From assembly GCF_003254395.2 (NCBI RefSeq), contig NC_037646.1, positions 10,907,381-10,971,380 of the forward strand: a DNA stretch of 64,000 nt, given 5' to 3'. The DNA is from Apis mellifera (Eukaryota > Arthropoda > Insecta > Hymenoptera > Apidae). The notes beneath the pieces were generated by a model that did no database searches, was not told the DNA's origin, and was given only the letters and a program-made list of their open reading frames with translations. The translations under genes were made by a program, and so were the position numbers. Shown piece by piece: positions 63,090 to 64,000 of the stretch (position 1 is its first letter; each line of letters opens with the position of its first letter).

Positions 63090-64000
63090 GTGCGGAAGCT
63101 TAAGAGAAAGGAAGAGGTGCGCATACCATACCATTCAACCATTCAACCACTCCATTCGACTCCATTATCAGTCTTTACTTTTTTGGGAAGGCTATTTACT
63201 TCTCTCGTCTAACACATTAATCCCCACCTCCTCTACGGAACACGTGCATATACACGCACATACGTACACACACACACACATATATTATACATCGAGACGC
63301 ACAACAGTTTTTATCTTCTCAGGTAGAACATATTCGCTCGGAACTGTTTTCCTTCTCGCTCGTAAAAATAATAATAACAATAATTTAAAAGATCAAATTT
63401 CACAACTTCACAAAGTGTTCTCATTTCTTCATAACGCGTACGGATATTTTCTTTTCCTCGTTCGATGTCTCGAAAAAAGTAGAAGAAAAATGTCTCTGCA
63501 AAAATGAAGATGTTTACGTATTTCCATCTCATTTTTTGATATTTAACTCGTTCCAAGTATAGTGTTCCATGATCGATAAAATATTGGTTAAATATTTAAT
63601 TAAATTGTTCTACCTGAGTTCTTTCTCTCACTTCTCCCTTCTTTTTACTCTCTTCCTCCCCTTTTCTTTTAAATTCTCTATTTTATTTATCTTTCTGCTG
63701 TTTTTCTCTGTCTCTCCTAACACGCATATATATATAAACTCGAATTTTACATTCATCTACGAGTTTGGTCGAATCACTTTCTCTTCCTTTCTCTCTATTC
63801 TCGATTTATTTTTCTTTTCGATTACATATCCTATTTTTTATCTATCCTTGTTCTTCTATTCATTTATTTGCCATTTTCGCTCATTATTGTTTCAGCTTGA
63901 ATTCCACCTTAATTCAAATATATTATTTCTACTTTGCACACGTGTGTCGCAACGTACGATTTCTGCATTCGATGTATACGAATTGATCAATTAACTTCGA
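63090..64000 (+). other. sif: intron of still life (continues beyond window)
   Basis: Intron downstream of the first coding exon. It contains a short (AC)n/(CA)n run at about 63258-63286 and CT-rich stretches. No further exon recognised; the Phe/Leu/Ser-rich frames at 63569-63994 are compositional. Confidence 0.6.

Noticed and set aside
63090..63507. Extension of the still life frame to 188 codons
   Set aside because: The frame passes a good donor at 63089, and the known N-terminus of the family ends at that splice site before continuing elsewhere.

Overview
The window is about three-quarters A+T, its genes are split by short GT-AG introns, and microsatellites are abundant. Gene content is that of an insect. 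Composition, CpG-containing promoters and small AT-rich introns fit a hymenopteran, most likely a bee (inference; species not determinable here). I rebuilt the gene models by hand from splice sites, reading-phase continuity and family motifs. Thirteen complete genes have exon phases that close from ATG to stop; a fourteenth is cut by the right edge.

Layout: 1-2.2 kb AT-rich flank; FBXO25/32 (atrogin-like F-box protein, -); TSR3 (18S rRNA aminocarboxypropyl transferase, -) divergent from an ITPRID/TESPA1-like IP3-receptor-interacting protein (+); an acidic Lys/Glu-rich protein of unknown function (-) divergent from a membrane dipeptidase (+); neprilysin (M13 peptidase, +) convergent with PAK1IP1 (WD40 ribosome-biogenesis factor, -); a cactus/IkB-like ankyrin protein (+) and MCMBP (+); a CIMIP2/FAM166 ciliary protein (-); inositol hexakisphosphate kinase (-) divergent from mitochondrial tryptophanyl-tRNA synthetase (+), whose stop lies 58 bp from that of the oppositely oriented RTN4IP1 (mitochondrial NAD(P)H oxidoreductase, -); then a GC- and GA-rich 5' region leading to the first coding exon of still life (sif, Rac GEF, +).

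This is ordinary euchromatin, not an operon or island. Loose functional groupings exist: two ribosome-biogenesis genes with CACGTG boxes near their starts, two adjacent mitochondrial genes tail to tail, and two adjacent membrane-anchored zinc peptidases. No tRNA, rRNA, CRISPR array or intact transposon was seen.

The items most worth a second look are a cluster of four nuclear-receptor half-sites in the FBXO25/32 intron, a perfect 40-bp palindrome, a frame-breaking candidate exon in the ITPRID-like gene, an exon-like GC-rich island inside the IP6K intron, an IkB-like protein with no visible degron, and two possible TTAA-type transposon remnants. I found no clear evidence for a wholly new biological system.
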